DNA of 64,000 nucleotides, taken from the NCBI GenBank assembly GCA_016716965.1, contig JADJUP010000043.1:1-64000 (forward strand), written 5' to 3'. The translations under genes and the position numbers were made by a program. The notes beneath the pieces were generated by a model. It was not told the origin of the DNA. It saw nothing but the letters and a program-made list of their open reading frames with translations, and ran no database searches. Source of the DNA: Sulfuritalea sp. (GTDB lineage Bacteria > Pseudomonadota > Gammaproteobacteria > Burkholderiales > Rhodocyclaceae). The stretch's first letter is position 1. Every line of letters starts with the position of its first letter. Positions 55,392-64,000 of this stretch are shown here, piece by piece.

Positions 55392-56507
55392 ATGTTCGAA
55401 CGTCCCGCCAGTGGCGAGAATGCGGTACTGGTACAACTTGACTTTGGCGAAGGCGATTTTGCAGAACGCCTATCGGAGTTCCGCCTGTTGGTTGGCAGCG
55501 CCCGTGCGCGGCCGCTGGCGGTAATCTCCGGTCGGCGCGCGAGGCCCGACCCGGCATTGTATGCAGGCAAGGGCAAGGTTGAAGAAATCGCCGCGGCGGT
55601 GCGCCTGCACCATGCCGATGTCGTGGTCTTCAACCACGAATTGTCGCCCGGGCAGCAGCGCAATCTCGAGCGGGCCCTGGAATGCCGCGTTGTCGATCGC
55701 AGCAGCCTGATCCTGGATATCTTCGCGCTGCGAGCGAGGAGCCACGAAGGAAAATTGCAGGTTGAACTTGCCCAGCTTCAGTTCCTGGCGACGCGACTGG
55801 TTCGTGGATGGACCCACCTCGAACGGCAGAAGGGTGGCATCGGCTTGCGCGGTCCCGGAGAAAAGCAGCTCGAAACCGACCGCCGCCTGCTCGGCAAGCG
55901 CGTCGCACTGCTCAAGGATCGGCTGAAGCAACTGGAGCGGCAGCGCGCCGTGCGACGCCGCGGGCGCACCCGCGGCGAGGTGCTGGCTGTTTCCCTGGTC
56001 GGTTATACCAACGCCGGCAAGACCACCTTGTTCAATGCGCTGACCAAGGCCGGTGCCTATGCCGCCGACCAGCTTTTTGCGACCCTCGATACGACATCGC
56101 GCCGATTGTTCGTGGCTGATTCTTGTCCAATGGTGTTGTCGGATACGGTCGGTTTCATCCGTGATTTGCCGCATGCACTGGTGGCCTCTTTTCATGCCAC
56201 CCTCGAAGAGACCGCGCAGGCCGATTTGCTGCTGCACGTGGTCGATTCCTCCAGCCCCGATCGCGATCAGCAGATCCATGCCGTCGAAGAAGTGCTGAAG
56301 GAAATCGGTGCGCTCGATGTGCCGCAGATCGTGGTCTGGAACAAGGCCGACCTCACTGCGGCCAGTCCAGGAGTCGAGCGCGACGACTGTGGTAACATTT
56401 CAGCCGTTCGACTCAGCGCCCACAGTGGGGCTGGAATACCGCTGTTGCGGGAGGCCCTCGCCGAGTTTGCGGGACCGCTTGGCGAACTCCGCGTTATTGC
56501 GGCCTGA
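55392..56507 (+). CDS. hflX: Ribosome-associated GTPase HflX
   Basis: A 371-residue GTPase that can split stalled or inactive 70S ribosomes. The N-terminal HflX domain contains GKGKVEEIAAAVRLHHADVVVFNHELSPGQQRNLE and the glycine-rich GWTHLERQKGGIGLRGPGEKQLE (about residues 137-160). The G domain has GYTNAGKTTLFN (G1, about residues 203-214), DTVGFI (G3) and NKAD (G4). The order hfq-hflX-hflK-hflC is the classical one. Confidence 0.96.
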   Translation: MFERPASGENAVLVQLDFGEGDFAERLSEFRLLVGSARARPLAVISGRRARPDPALYAGKGKVEEIAAAVRLHHADVVVFNHELSPGQQRNLERALECRVVDRSSLILDIFALRARSHEGKLQVELAQLQFLATRLVRGWTHLERQKGGIGLRGPGEKQLETDRRLLGKRVALLKDRLKQLERQRAVRRRGRTRGEVLAVSLVGYTNAGKTTLFNALTKAGAYAADQLFATLDTTSRRLFVADSCPMVLSDTVGFIRDLPHALVASFHATLEETAQADLLLHVVDSSSPDRDQQIHAVEEVLKEIGALDVPQIVVWNKADLTAASPGVERDDCGNISAVRLSAHSGAGIPLLREALAEFAGPLGELRVIAA

Positions 56508-56574
56508 TGACATTCGCACTCCATCCAACTTTTTCAACTCCCTGAACAGACAAAACGTGATTGCCGGAATCCTC

Positions 56575-57840
56575 ATGTCTCTAAACGACCACGGCTGGGG
56601 TAATCAACCCGGCGGCGGCAAGCGCGGTGGCGGCAATCAAGGCCCTCCCGACCTCGAAGAACTCTGGCGCGATTTCAATCGCCGCTTGTCGGGCCTTTTT
56701 GGCAAAAAAGCTGGCGGCAGCGGCGATGGCGGCGGTGACGGCGGAAGTCGAATGCCTTCCATCAGCCCGCGTCAATTCGGTGGTGGCATCGGTGTCATCC
56801 TGATGCTGGTCGCGGCGATCTGGCTGGGTAGCAGCTTTTATATTGTCGATGCATCGCAGCGGGGCGTGGTACTGCAGTTCGGTCGATTCAAGGAGGTCAC
56901 CGAACCCGGATTGCGCTGGCGCCTGCCGTGGCCTATCCAGACCAATGAAATAGTGAACGTCACCGGCGTTCGTACGGTCGAAGTCGGTTATCGAGGTTCG
57001 GACAAGAACAAGGTGCTGAAGGAAGCTTTGATGCTGACCGACGATGAGAACATCGTCAACGTGCAGTTTGCCGTGCAGTACCTGCTGTCCGATCCCAAGG
57101 ATTACCTGTTCAACAATCGGCATCCCGACGATGCGGTCATGCAGGCTGCGGAAACCGCGATCCGCGAAGTGGTCGGCAAGAGCAAGATGGATTTCGTGCT
57201 TTACGAAGGGCGCGACCAGATCGCCGCCAATACGCAGAAACTGATCCAGGATATCCTCGATCGGTACAAGACCGGCATTCTGGTCCGCTCGGTCAACATG
57301 CAAAGCACCCAGCCGCCGGAACAGGTGCAAGCTGCATTCGATGACGCGGTCAAGGCAGGGCAGGACCGCGAGCGGCAGAAGAACGAAGGCCAGGCCTACG
57401 CCAACGACGTGATCCCGCGCGCGCGCGGCGCAGCGTCGCGACTGATGGAAGAAGCCACCGGCTATCGGCAACGCATCATCGTAACCGCCGAGGGCGATGC
57501 ATCGCGCTTCAAGCAGATTCTGACGGAATACAGCAAGGCCCCCGAAGTAACGCGCAGCCGCATGTATCTGGAAACTGTGCAACAGGTATTTGCGAACACC
57601 AGCAAAGTTATGCTGGACTCCAAGGGGTCCGGCAACCTGCTTTACCTTCCTCTCGACAAGCTGATGCAGGCGGCTGGTGCCACCGTAGCAGCGCCGGCAG
57701 CCATTGAAACAGTGGTTCCTCGCACCGTTCCCGGCGCGTCGATCGCCTCGCCGGATGCTCCTCCGCAGACGGAAAGATCGGCACCGGGCGATGCGCGTGT
57801 ACGCGGCAGCCTTGGCTCGCGGGAACGGGGAGAACGTTGA
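56575..57840 (+). CDS. hflK: HflK, membrane modulator of the FtsH protease
   Basis: A 421-residue SPFH/stomatin protein. The cytoplasmic start is Gly-rich (NQPGGGKRGGGNQGPP, then a GDGGGDGGS stretch). One helix follows (GGIGVILMLVAAIWLGSSFYIVD, about residues 66-88), then the SPFH domain (DASQRGVVLQFGRFKEVTEPGLRWRLPWP) and a helical oligomerisation region. HflK and HflC form a cage that encloses FtsH. ATG 56575 (MSLNDHGWG) is preferred to longer in-frame starts that overlap hflX. Confidence 0.95.
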   Translation: MSLNDHGWGNQPGGGKRGGGNQGPPDLEELWRDFNRRLSGLFGKKAGGSGDGGGDGGSRMPSISPRQFGGGIGVILMLVAAIWLGSSFYIVDASQRGVVLQFGRFKEVTEPGLRWRLPWPIQTNEIVNVTGVRTVEVGYRGSDKNKVLKEALMLTDDENIVNVQFAVQYLLSDPKDYLFNNRHPDDAVMQAAETAIREVVGKSKMDFVLYEGRDQIAANTQKLIQDILDRYKTGILVRSVNMQSTQPPEQVQAAFDDAVKAGQDRERQKNEGQAYANDVIPRARGAASRLMEEATGYRQRIIVTAEGDASRFKQILTEYSKAPEVTRSRMYLETVQQVFANTSKVMLDSKGSGNLLYLPLDKLMQAAGATVAAPAAIETVVPRTVPGASIASPDAPPQTERSAPGDARVRGSLGSRERGER

Positions 57841-58715
57841 TGCAGCGCCATCTGTCTTTTGTTGGGTCGTTCATCTTCGGTCTTCTGGCCCTGTTCGCCA
57901 TGACGGTTTTTACGGTCGATCAGCGCCAGTTCGCGATCATTTTTCAGCTCGGAGAAATCAAGGAAGTCGTTTCCGAGCCGGGCCTAGCCTTCAAGTGGCC
58001 GTTGATACAGAACGTGCGAATTTTCGACAAGCGCATCCTGACGATGGATAGTCCGGAGCCGGAGCGGTTCCTGACCGCGGAGAAGAAACCCGTACTGGTG
58101 GATTCCTTCGTCAAATGGCGCATCCACGATGTCAAGCAGTACTACGTTTCGGTCGGCGGCGATGAAACCCTGGCCAGGACCCGGCTTTCGCAGACCGTCA
58201 ATGCCGGCCTGCGCGAAGAGTTCGGTCGGCGCACGGTGCATGACGTGGTGTCCGGCGCACGTGACGACATCATGGTCGTGGTGAAGAAGAAGGCCGATGC
58301 CGACATGCGGGCGATCGGTGTCGAGATCGTTGACGTTCGGCTGAAACGCGTCGATTTGCCACCGGAAGTTTCAGAGTCGGTCTATCGCCGGATGGAAACC
58401 GAACGCAAGCGCGTCGCCAGTGAGTTGCGCGCCGAAGGTGCCGCAGAAGCGGAAAAAATCCGGGCCAATGCCGACCGTCAGCGCGAGGTTATCCTGGCCG
58501 AGGCCTATCGCGATGCACAAAAGATCAAGGGCGAAGGCGATGCCAAGGGCGCAGCGATTTACGGCCGTGCCTTTGGCGAGAATCCCGAGTTCTACGCCTT
58601 CTATCGAAGTCTGGAAGCCTATCGCGGCAGTTTCAGGAACAAGAGCGACCTCATGGTAATCGAACCCAACTCCGAGTTCTTCAAATACCTGAAGAACAGC
58701 GGCAAGGGCAAGTGA
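57840..58715 (+). CDS. hflC: HflC, membrane modulator of the FtsH protease
   Basis: A 291-residue SPFH partner of HflK. The N-terminal helix is FVGSFIFGLLALFAMTVFTV, followed by DQRQFAIIFQLGEIKEVVSEPGLAFKWPL and the helical stretch ETERKRVASELRAEGAAEAEKIRANADRQREVILAEAYRDAQKIKGEGD. The ATG overlaps the hflK stop by one base (TGATG), indicating tight coupling. Confidence 0.96.
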   Translation: MQRHLSFVGSFIFGLLALFAMTVFTVDQRQFAIIFQLGEIKEVVSEPGLAFKWPLIQNVRIFDKRILTMDSPEPERFLTAEKKPVLVDSFVKWRIHDVKQYYVSVGGDETLARTRLSQTVNAGLREEFGRRTVHDVVSGARDDIMVVVKKKADADMRAIGVEIVDVRLKRVDLPPEVSESVYRRMETERKRVASELRAEGAAEAEKIRANADRQREVILAEAYRDAQKIKGEGDAKGAAIYGRAFGENPEFYAFYRSLEAYRGSFRNKSDLMVIEPNSEFFKYLKNSGKGK

Positions 58716-58737
58716 TCCCCTTCGGGTTCCGGTTGCA

Positions 58738-58923
58738 ATGCTCAATCTTTTGTTGCTGGCGTTCGCCCTGATGCTTGTAATCGAGGGGCTCATGCCGTTC
58801 CTCGCGCCACGAATCTGGCGCGAAACCTTCCGGCGTGTGACCGAATTGAGTGATGGCCAGATTCGCTTCATCGGCCTGACGTCGATGCTGGTCGGCATCG
58901 TTCTGCTCACCATTTTCCGTTGA
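58738..58923 (+). CDS. DUF2065 family small membrane protein
   Basis: A 61-residue protein with two helices (LLLLAFALMLVIEGLMPFLAP and FIGLTSMLVGIVLLTIF) and a conserved central segment APRIWRETFRRVTELSDGQIR. It is a family of unknown function that regularly follows hflC, suggesting a role with the HflKC-FtsH complex (inference). Start ATG 58738, 23 bases after hflC. Confidence 0.9.
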   Translation: MLNLLLLAFALMLVIEGLMPFLAPRIWRETFRRVTELSDGQIRFIGLTSMLVGIVLLTIFR

Positions 58924-58926
58924 TCC

Positions 58927-60126
58927 ATGGCAAATCGGCGCTGGCTCCTGCCCGAAGCGATCGAGGACGTGCTGCCAGGCGATGCGGCGCGAATCGAAGC
59001 GCTGCGACGCCGCTTGCTCGATGAGTTTTCCCGGCACGGCTACGAGTTCGTCATTCCGCCGCTGCTCGAGTATGTCGAATCCCTGCTTACCGGCAGCAGC
59101 CACGATTTAGACCTGCGCACGTTCAAACTGGTAGACCAGTTGTCCGGGCGCAGCATGGGCGTGCGCGCCGACATCACGCCGCAGGTGGCGCGCATCGATG
59201 CCCACTTGCTGAACCGAGCCGGGGTAACTCGACTCTGCTACTGCGGAAGCACGCTGCACACCCTCCCGGGAGGCTTCAACGCGACGCGCGAACCCCTGCA
59301 GATCGGGGCGGAACTCTACGGACACGAAGGCCTGGAGGCGGACATCGAGGTGATCCGCGTCCTTGCCACTGCACTCGGCCTGTGCAACGTTGCCGCATCG
59401 CGCATCGACCTAGGCCACGTTGCGGTGTTTCGCGCCCTGGCGAGGCATGCCGGACTGGCGCCGCAAGCCGAGGAGGAATTGTTCGACGCGTTGCAGGGGA
59501 AGGATCTGCCGACGGTGCGCGAACTCGTTTTGGACGTATCCGGCCCCTTGCGCGAGGCATTTCTGGCATTGCCCGAACTCTATGGCGACCGCCATGTGCT
59601 GGATCGGGCCGAGAAAATATTGCCGGATCTGCCGGAAATCACCCAGGCCATTTCAGACCTGCGCCGCCTTGCGGATGCGCTCGCGGACTTGCCCCTGAGT
59701 TTTGACCTCGCCGATTTGCGCGGCTATGACTATCACAGCGGCGTCGTGTTTGCGGCCTATTGTGCTGGCAGTCCTGGAGCACTCGCACTTGGCGGCCGCT
59801 ACGACAATTTTGGCAAGACTTTTGGCCGTGCCCGGGCAGCGACGGGCTTTTCCATGGACTTGCGCGAACTGGGGCGGCTTACGCCGCACGAACAAGGCCG
59901 CGCGGCGATCCTTGCGCCTTGGCCGGAGGATGACGCACTCGCTGTGCGTGACGGGGAAACCGCTTCGCGGGCCCTGAACGCCGAGGTCCTGCGCTTGCGG
60001 GCCCAGGGCGAGCGCGTGGTGCTGGCCCTGCCAGGTCATGAAGGACGATGGCGCGAGGCCGGCTGCGACCGCAGGCTGGTGCGTAGCGGCGACAACTGGA
60101 TTATTGAATCCCTGAGGGAAGATTGA
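58927..60126 (+). CDS. hisZ: ATP phosphoribosyltransferase regulatory subunit HisZ
   Basis: A 399-residue HisRS paralogue without synthetase activity that activates short-form HisG in histidine biosynthesis. It reads WLLPEAIEDVLPGDAARIEALRRRLLDEFSRHGYEFVIPP at the start, with motif-2-like VRADITPQVARIDAH and the LRGYDYHSGVVFAAY region. Lineages with HisZ have short HisG; hisG is not in this window. An AAATCGGCGCTGG stretch at 58932 partly resembles the dispersed motif but lacks its right half. Confidence 0.95.
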   Translation: MANRRWLLPEAIEDVLPGDAARIEALRRRLLDEFSRHGYEFVIPPLLEYVESLLTGSSHDLDLRTFKLVDQLSGRSMGVRADITPQVARIDAHLLNRAGVTRLCYCGSTLHTLPGGFNATREPLQIGAELYGHEGLEADIEVIRVLATALGLCNVAASRIDLGHVAVFRALARHAGLAPQAEEELFDALQGKDLPTVRELVLDVSGPLREAFLALPELYGDRHVLDRAEKILPDLPEITQAISDLRRLADALADLPLSFDLADLRGYDYHSGVVFAAYCAGSPGALALGGRYDNFGKTFGRARAATGFSMDLRELGRLTPHEQGRAAILAPWPEDDALAVRDGETASRALNAEVLRLRAQGERVVLALPGHEGRWREAGCDRRLVRSGDNWIIESLRED

Positions 60127-60127
60127 A

Positions 60128-61438
60128 ATGGCGAAGAACGTCGTAGTGGTGGGCACCCAGTGGGGTGACGAGGGCAAGGGCAAGATCGTCGATTGGCTGA
60201 CCGACCACGCGCAGGCTGTGGTGCGCTTCCAGGGCGGACACAATGCCGGCCATACTCTGGTCATCAACGGCAAGAAGACGGTATTGCATCTGGTGCCGTC
60301 CGGGATCCTGCGCGACGGCGTTACCTGCTACATCGGCAATGGTGTGGTGCTGTCTCCCGAAGCGTTGACCAAGGAACTCGACGAGCTCAAGGCGGCCGGA
60401 GTGGATGCCGACGCGCGCCTGCGCATTTCCGAGGCGTGCACGCTGATCCTCCCCTACCACCAGGCGCTCGACATGGCGCGCGAGGCGGCAAAGGGTGCAA
60501 AGAAAATCGGCACCACGGGGCGCGGGATCGGGCCGGCGTATGAGGACAAGGTTGCGCGGCGCGGCCTGCGCGTGCAGGACCTGTTGCGTCCCAAGCGCTT
60601 TGCCGAAAAGCTCGCCGAAGTCCTCGATTATCACAACTTCACACTGAAGAATTATCTCGGTGCCGATCCGGTCGATTTCCAGCAGGTGTTCGACGGCGCG
60701 ATGGCTCTGGCGCCGCGCTTGACCCGGATGATTGCGGATGTCCCGCGTTCGCTCTACGAAGCCCACAAGGGCGGCGCAAACATTCTGTTCGAGGGTGCGC
60801 AAGGCACCTTGCTCGACATCGACCATGGCACCTATCCCTATGTCACGTCCTCGAATTGCGTTGCCGGTGGTGCGTCCACCGGCGCCGGCGTCGGCCCCGG
60901 AATGCTTCACTATGTGCTTGGCATCACAAAGGCCTATACCACGCGCGTCGGTAGCGGCCCATTCCCCACGGAACTCTACGACGCGCTCGACAAGCAGGAT
61001 CCGGTGGGCAAGCACATGGCAACCAAAGGCCACGAGTTTGGTGCCACCACCGGCCGTGCCCGTCGTTGCGGCTGGTTCGATGCGGCGGCCCTGAAGCGGG
61101 CGATCCAGATCAACGGTGTTTCCGGCCTGTGCGTGATGAAGCTTGACGTGCTTGATGGCATCGAAGAGATGAAACTTTGCACCGGCTACAAGCTGGACGG
61201 GCAATTCACCGACATCCTTCCGGTGGGTGCCGATGACCTGGAGCGCTGCGAACCGGTCTACGAGTCAATGCCGGGATGGAATCAAAGTACGGTGGGCGTG
61301 AAGACCTTCGAAGGACTGCCGAAGGATGCGCAGAACTACATCAAGCGCATGGAAGTCTTGTGCGGCGTGCCGATCGACATGATTTCGACCGGACCGGACC
61401 GCGAGGAAACCATCGTGTTGAGGCATCCCTTTCTGTGA
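60128..61438 (+). CDS. purA: Adenylosuccinate synthetase
   Basis: A 436-residue GTP-dependent enzyme that makes adenylosuccinate from IMP and aspartate. Motifs are VVVVGTQWGDEGKGKIVDWL (P-loop with catalytic Asp and Lys, about residues 5-24), RFQGGHNAGHTL (catalytic His), GPAYEDKVARRGLRV, LFEGAQGTLLDIDHGTYPYVTSSN and the C-terminal GVKTFEGLPKDAQNYIK. It follows hisZ directly; a terminator follows. Confidence 0.97.
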   Translation: MAKNVVVVGTQWGDEGKGKIVDWLTDHAQAVVRFQGGHNAGHTLVINGKKTVLHLVPSGILRDGVTCYIGNGVVLSPEALTKELDELKAAGVDADARLRISEACTLILPYHQALDMAREAAKGAKKIGTTGRGIGPAYEDKVARRGLRVQDLLRPKRFAEKLAEVLDYHNFTLKNYLGADPVDFQQVFDGAMALAPRLTRMIADVPRSLYEAHKGGANILFEGAQGTLLDIDHGTYPYVTSSNCVAGGASTGAGVGPGMLHYVLGITKAYTTRVGSGPFPTELYDALDKQDPVGKHMATKGHEFGATTGRARRCGWFDAAALKRAIQINGVSGLCVMKLDVLDGIEEMKLCTGYKLDGQFTDILPVGADDLERCEPVYESMPGWNQSTVGVKTFEGLPKDAQNYIKRMEVLCGVPIDMISTGPDREETIVLRHPFL

Positions 61439-61456
61439 CGGGCACCACAAAAAAGC

Positions 61457-61497
61457 CAAGGGCCGTTGGGTAAAACCCGGCGGCCCTTGCTTTTTTC
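61457..61497 (+). terminator. Rho-independent terminator after purA
   Basis: CAAGGGCCGTTGGG and CCCGGCGGCCCTTG form a hairpin (one mismatch) with a TAAAA loop, followed by CTTTTTTC. It lies between purA and the opposing tRNA-Leu. Confidence 0.9.
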
Positions 61498-61516
61498 TTC
61501 ATCGCATCACATGCTT

Positions 61517-61600
<84 letters not shown>

Positions 61601-61641
61601 AGGCCCGAAACGAGGCGCGAATTCTAAAGGAAAAACCCAGA

Positions 61642-63867
61642 TTGTCAAACAAGCCACATAAGACCGGAACACTTTCAAAAATTCGTCGCGCCGACCCCTG
61701 GATTGAGCGGGAAAAGGCAAAGTACGAGCATCCGCTGCCGAGCCGCGAGTACATCCTGCAGATGCTGGCGGCCCAGGGCGCGCCGCTGGAGATCGGGCGC
61801 CTGGTCGAGTTGCTCGACGTGCAGCCATCTGAGCTGGAGTCGTTCCAAAGGCGCCTGGGCGCCATGGCTCGTGAGGCGCAGTTGATGCAGAACCGGCGCG
61901 GCGACTGGTTGATTCCGGACAAGGCGGATCTGGTACGTGGTCGCGTCACGGGACATCCGGATGGCTATGGATTCCTGACGCCGGAGGATGGCAGTCCCGA
62001 CCTGTTCCTTTCCGCCAAGGAAATGGACAAGGTGCTGCATGGTGACAAGGTCATTGCACGTGTCATTGGCGTCGATCGCAAGGGACGTCCAGAAGGCAAG
62101 ATTGTCGACGTTACCGAGCGCGCCAATCGGTTCGTAGTTGGGCGCGTGATCGAAGAACACGGCGTGCGTTTTGTCGCCGCCGAGAACAAACGCATCAGTC
62201 AGGACATCCTGCTTGCTCCGCCGGAGAAGGGTGCGAAGAAAGCGCTCAAGGCACAATCCGGCCAGGTCGTGATGATCGAACTGATCGAGCAGCCGACCAA
62301 GCACGGCCAGCCCATCGGGCGCCTGGTAGAGGTACTTGGCAACTATGCCGATCCCGGGATGGAAATCGAAATCGCCCTCAGGAAGCATGAACTGCCCTAT
62401 GAATTCTCGGCTGACGCGCTGGCGGAAGCGAAGAAGCTGCCCGATGTAGTACGCAAGTCGGACTGGAAGGGGCGCGAGGACGTTACCGGCCTGCCTTTGG
62501 TGACAATCGATAGCGAGACCGCTCGGGATTTCGACGATGCGGTGTACTGTGAACGCAAGGGCAAGGGTTTCCGGTTGGTCGTGGCGATTGCCGACGTATC
62601 GCACTATGTGACGGCGCGCGGCGCGCTGGACTCCGACGCCTATGCACGCGGCAATTCGGTGTATTTCCCGCGGCGCGTGATCCCGATGCTGCCGGAAAAG
62701 ATTTCCAATGGCCTGTGCTCATTGAATCCGCAGGTCGAGCGCTTGTGCATGGTGTGCGACATGGAGATAGCCGGTAGCGGCGCGATAAGGCGCTACCGAT
62801 TCTATCCGGCAGTAATGTTTTCGCACGCGCGGCTGACCTATACGGAAGTCGCGGCCGCGCTCTATGAGAACGATCCCGCAGCACGCGACCGATTGGGACC
62901 GCTACTGCCGCACCTGGAAGCGCTTGACGCGCTCTACCGGCAACTGGCAAAGGAGCGCGTCAAGCGCGGCGCGATCGATTTCGAGACGGTCGAAACGCGC
63001 ATGATTTTCGATGACCACGGCAAGATCGAACGTATCGAGCCCTACGAGCGAAACGAAGCGCACAAACTGATCGAGGAATGCATGCTGGCGGCGAACGTCT
63101 GCGCTTCGGAGTTCCTGCGCGAGCGCGAGCATCCATCACTGTATCGAGTGCATGAAGGACCGACTCCCGAGCGCCTGCTCAAACTGCGCGACTTTTTAGG
63201 GACCTTCGGATTCCAATTGGGCGGCGGCGATGCGCCCAAGGCCCAGGACTATGCGAAGCTGCTGGAAAAAATCGGCCAGCGTCCGGACCGGCAGCTATTG
63301 CAGACCGTCATGCTGCGTTCCTTGCGACAGGCCATCTACAGCCCGGACAATGTCGGACACTTCGGCCTGGCCTACGAAAGCTATACACATTTCACTTCTC
63401 CCATCCGCCGCTATCCGGACCTGCTGGTGCATCGGGCGATAAAGTCGGCGCTGGCGGCACGGCGTTACGAGCCCGGCAACTGGGAGGAAATCGGCTTGCA
63501 CTGTTCCATGACCGAGCGTCGTGCCGACGATGCCACACGCGACGTCGAGGCGTGGCTGAAGTGCTTCTACATGAAGGACCGCGTTGGCGAAATCTTCGAG
63601 GGCAGCATCTCCTCGGTAGTTCCATTTGGTATTTTCGTCGCACTCGATGGCGTCTTTGTCGAAGGGTTGGTCCATGTGTCGGAACTCGGCCAGGATTACT
63701 TCCATTTCGAAGAGAAGTCGCATGCCATGGTCGGCGAGCGCAGCGGCAGGCGATTCCGTCTTTCCGATCGGGTGCGCGTGCAGCTGACGCGGGTCGACAT
63801 GGAAGCCAACAAGATAGATTTTCGCCTTGCCGAAGCGGTTCCCATCCGGGGCAAATCGAAGTACTGA
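61642..63867 (+). CDS. rnr: Ribonuclease R
   Basis: A 741-residue 3'-5' exoribonuclease that degrades structured RNA. An N-terminal winged-helix region (PLPSREYILQMLAAQGAPLEIGRLVELLDV) is followed by cold-shock domains (GRVTGHPDGYGFLTPEDGSPDLFL), the RNB catalytic domain with DSETARDFDDAVYCER (about residues 290-305, metal-binding aspartates) and a C-terminal S1 domain (VGEIFEGSISSVVPFGIFVALDGVFVEGLVHVSELGQDYFHF). The start is TTG 61642 (SNKPHKTGTLSK), with AAGGA 10 bases upstream; more upstream in-frame starts lie within the opposing tRNA gene. Confidence 0.95.
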   Translation: MSNKPHKTGTLSKIRRADPWIEREKAKYEHPLPSREYILQMLAAQGAPLEIGRLVELLDVQPSELESFQRRLGAMAREAQLMQNRRGDWLIPDKADLVRGRVTGHPDGYGFLTPEDGSPDLFLSAKEMDKVLHGDKVIARVIGVDRKGRPEGKIVDVTERANRFVVGRVIEEHGVRFVAAENKRISQDILLAPPEKGAKKALKAQSGQVVMIELIEQPTKHGQPIGRLVEVLGNYADPGMEIEIALRKHELPYEFSADALAEAKKLPDVVRKSDWKGREDVTGLPLVTIDSETARDFDDAVYCERKGKGFRLVVAIADVSHYVTARGALDSDAYARGNSVYFPRRVIPMLPEKISNGLCSLNPQVERLCMVCDMEIAGSGAIRRYRFYPAVMFSHARLTYTEVAAALYENDPAARDRLGPLLPHLEALDALYRQLAKERVKRGAIDFETVETRMIFDDHGKIERIEPYERNEAHKLIEECMLAANVCASEFLREREHPSLYRVHEGPTPERLLKLRDFLGTFGFQLGGGDAPKAQDYAKLLEKIGQRPDRQLLQTVMLRSLRQAIYSPDNVGHFGLAYESYTHFTSPIRRYPDLLVHRAIKSALAARRYEPGNWEEIGLHCSMTERRADDATRDVEAWLKCFYMKDRVGEIFEGSISSVVPFGIFVALDGVFVEGLVHVSELGQDYFHFEEKSHAMVGERSGRRFRLSDRVRVQLTRVDMEANKIDFRLAEAVPIRGKSKY
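63441..63464 (+). repeat. Dispersed 24 bp motif inside rnr
   Basis: AAAGTCGGCGCTG, then GCGGC, then ACGGCG; in frame it encodes KSALAARR within the RNB domain. Confidence 0.65.
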
Positions 63868-63942
63868 CACCCAAATGGTCGAGGCGACCGGGCAGGATCG
63901 GTTCGTCGTGCGCAAGGAGATGGGCAACATCTGGGCAACAAA

Positions 63943-63972
63943 AAACCCGCAGCGCTTGCACGGTGCGGGTTT
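63943..63972 (-). terminator. Terminator facing left, probably for a gene beyond the right edge
   Basis: AAACCCGCA and TGCGGGTTT form a 9 bp stem. The T-run (GGGTTTTTTG) is on the minus strand, so it best serves leftward transcription entering from beyond 64000, though it could also stop rnr transcripts. The rest of 63868-64000 shows no gene. Confidence 0.65.
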
Positions 63973-64000
63973 CGAAGAAAAGCTGCGATGTGTTACTTCA

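Noticed and set aside
58932..58944. AAATCGGCGCTGG at the start of hisZ as another copy of the dispersed motif
   Set aside because: Lacks the G after AAA and the ACGGCG right block; it is explained by the coding sequence.

Overview
This window looks like a chromosome segment of a GC-rich betaproteobacterium, most probably a member of the Rhodocyclales. The evidence is a complete 16S-tRNA-Ile-tRNA-Ala-23S-5S operon with betaproteobacterial 16S features, a Burkholderia/Neisseria-type porin, and several gene blocks in familiar proteobacterial order: rsxABCDGE-nth, ndk-rlmN-pilW-rodZ-ispG-hisS-yfgM-bamB-der-hfq-hflX-hflK-hflC-hisZ-purA-rnr, and dctSR/dctPQM. The genus call is an inference; no database was consulted.

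Layout. Positions 1-5900 hold htpG (shattered by many small indels), a deoxyinosine-type DNA glycosylase, a YcgR/PilZ protein (each with one frameshift) and an intact glycogen phosphorylase. Positions 6150-10900 are an accessory island. It begins as an integron cassette array without an integrase in view: small cassette genes separated by attC sites. One attC region carries both an IS110/IS1111-type element and a 156 bp MITE-like element flanked by 5 bp repeats. It continues into repeat debris, a BrnT/BrnA toxin-antitoxin pair and an orphan winged-helix antitoxin-like gene. Positions 11400-24400 carry small metabolic genes (MAPEG, VOC, SnoaL-like), a TerB protein, an AttEFGH-like ABC export cluster, a lone GspE/PilB-type ATPase, and a FecR-VWA-MoxR cluster invaded by a GxxExxY gene remnant.

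Positions 23350-30750 form a leftward block with DUF1841, nth, the complete Rnf/Rsx electron-transport operon (four of the gene junctions are ATGA overlaps) and pyrD. Positions 30800-36440 are the rRNA operon with promoter, boxA-like sites, long processing stems and terminator. Positions 36750-45880 carry a porin, accA-tilS and a C4-dicarboxylate TRAP system with its divergent two-component regulator. Positions 46000-63900 are a nearly uninterrupted rightward housekeeping run covering nucleotide metabolism, tRNA/rRNA maturation, envelope assembly, isoprenoid and histidine biosynthesis, the HflKC protease modulator, purA and RNase R.

Two signals cut across genes. A 24 bp motif, beginning AAAGTCGGCGCTG and ending ACGGCG, occurs at least eleven times in both orientations, several times directly after stop codons and also inside reading frames. 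There are also palindromic intergenic elements built from ATCTGCG-type and CACAGAG-type units. Two pure G tracts (43 and 30 bases) and the dense frameshifts in htpG suggest local consensus or assembly problems and should be treated with caution.
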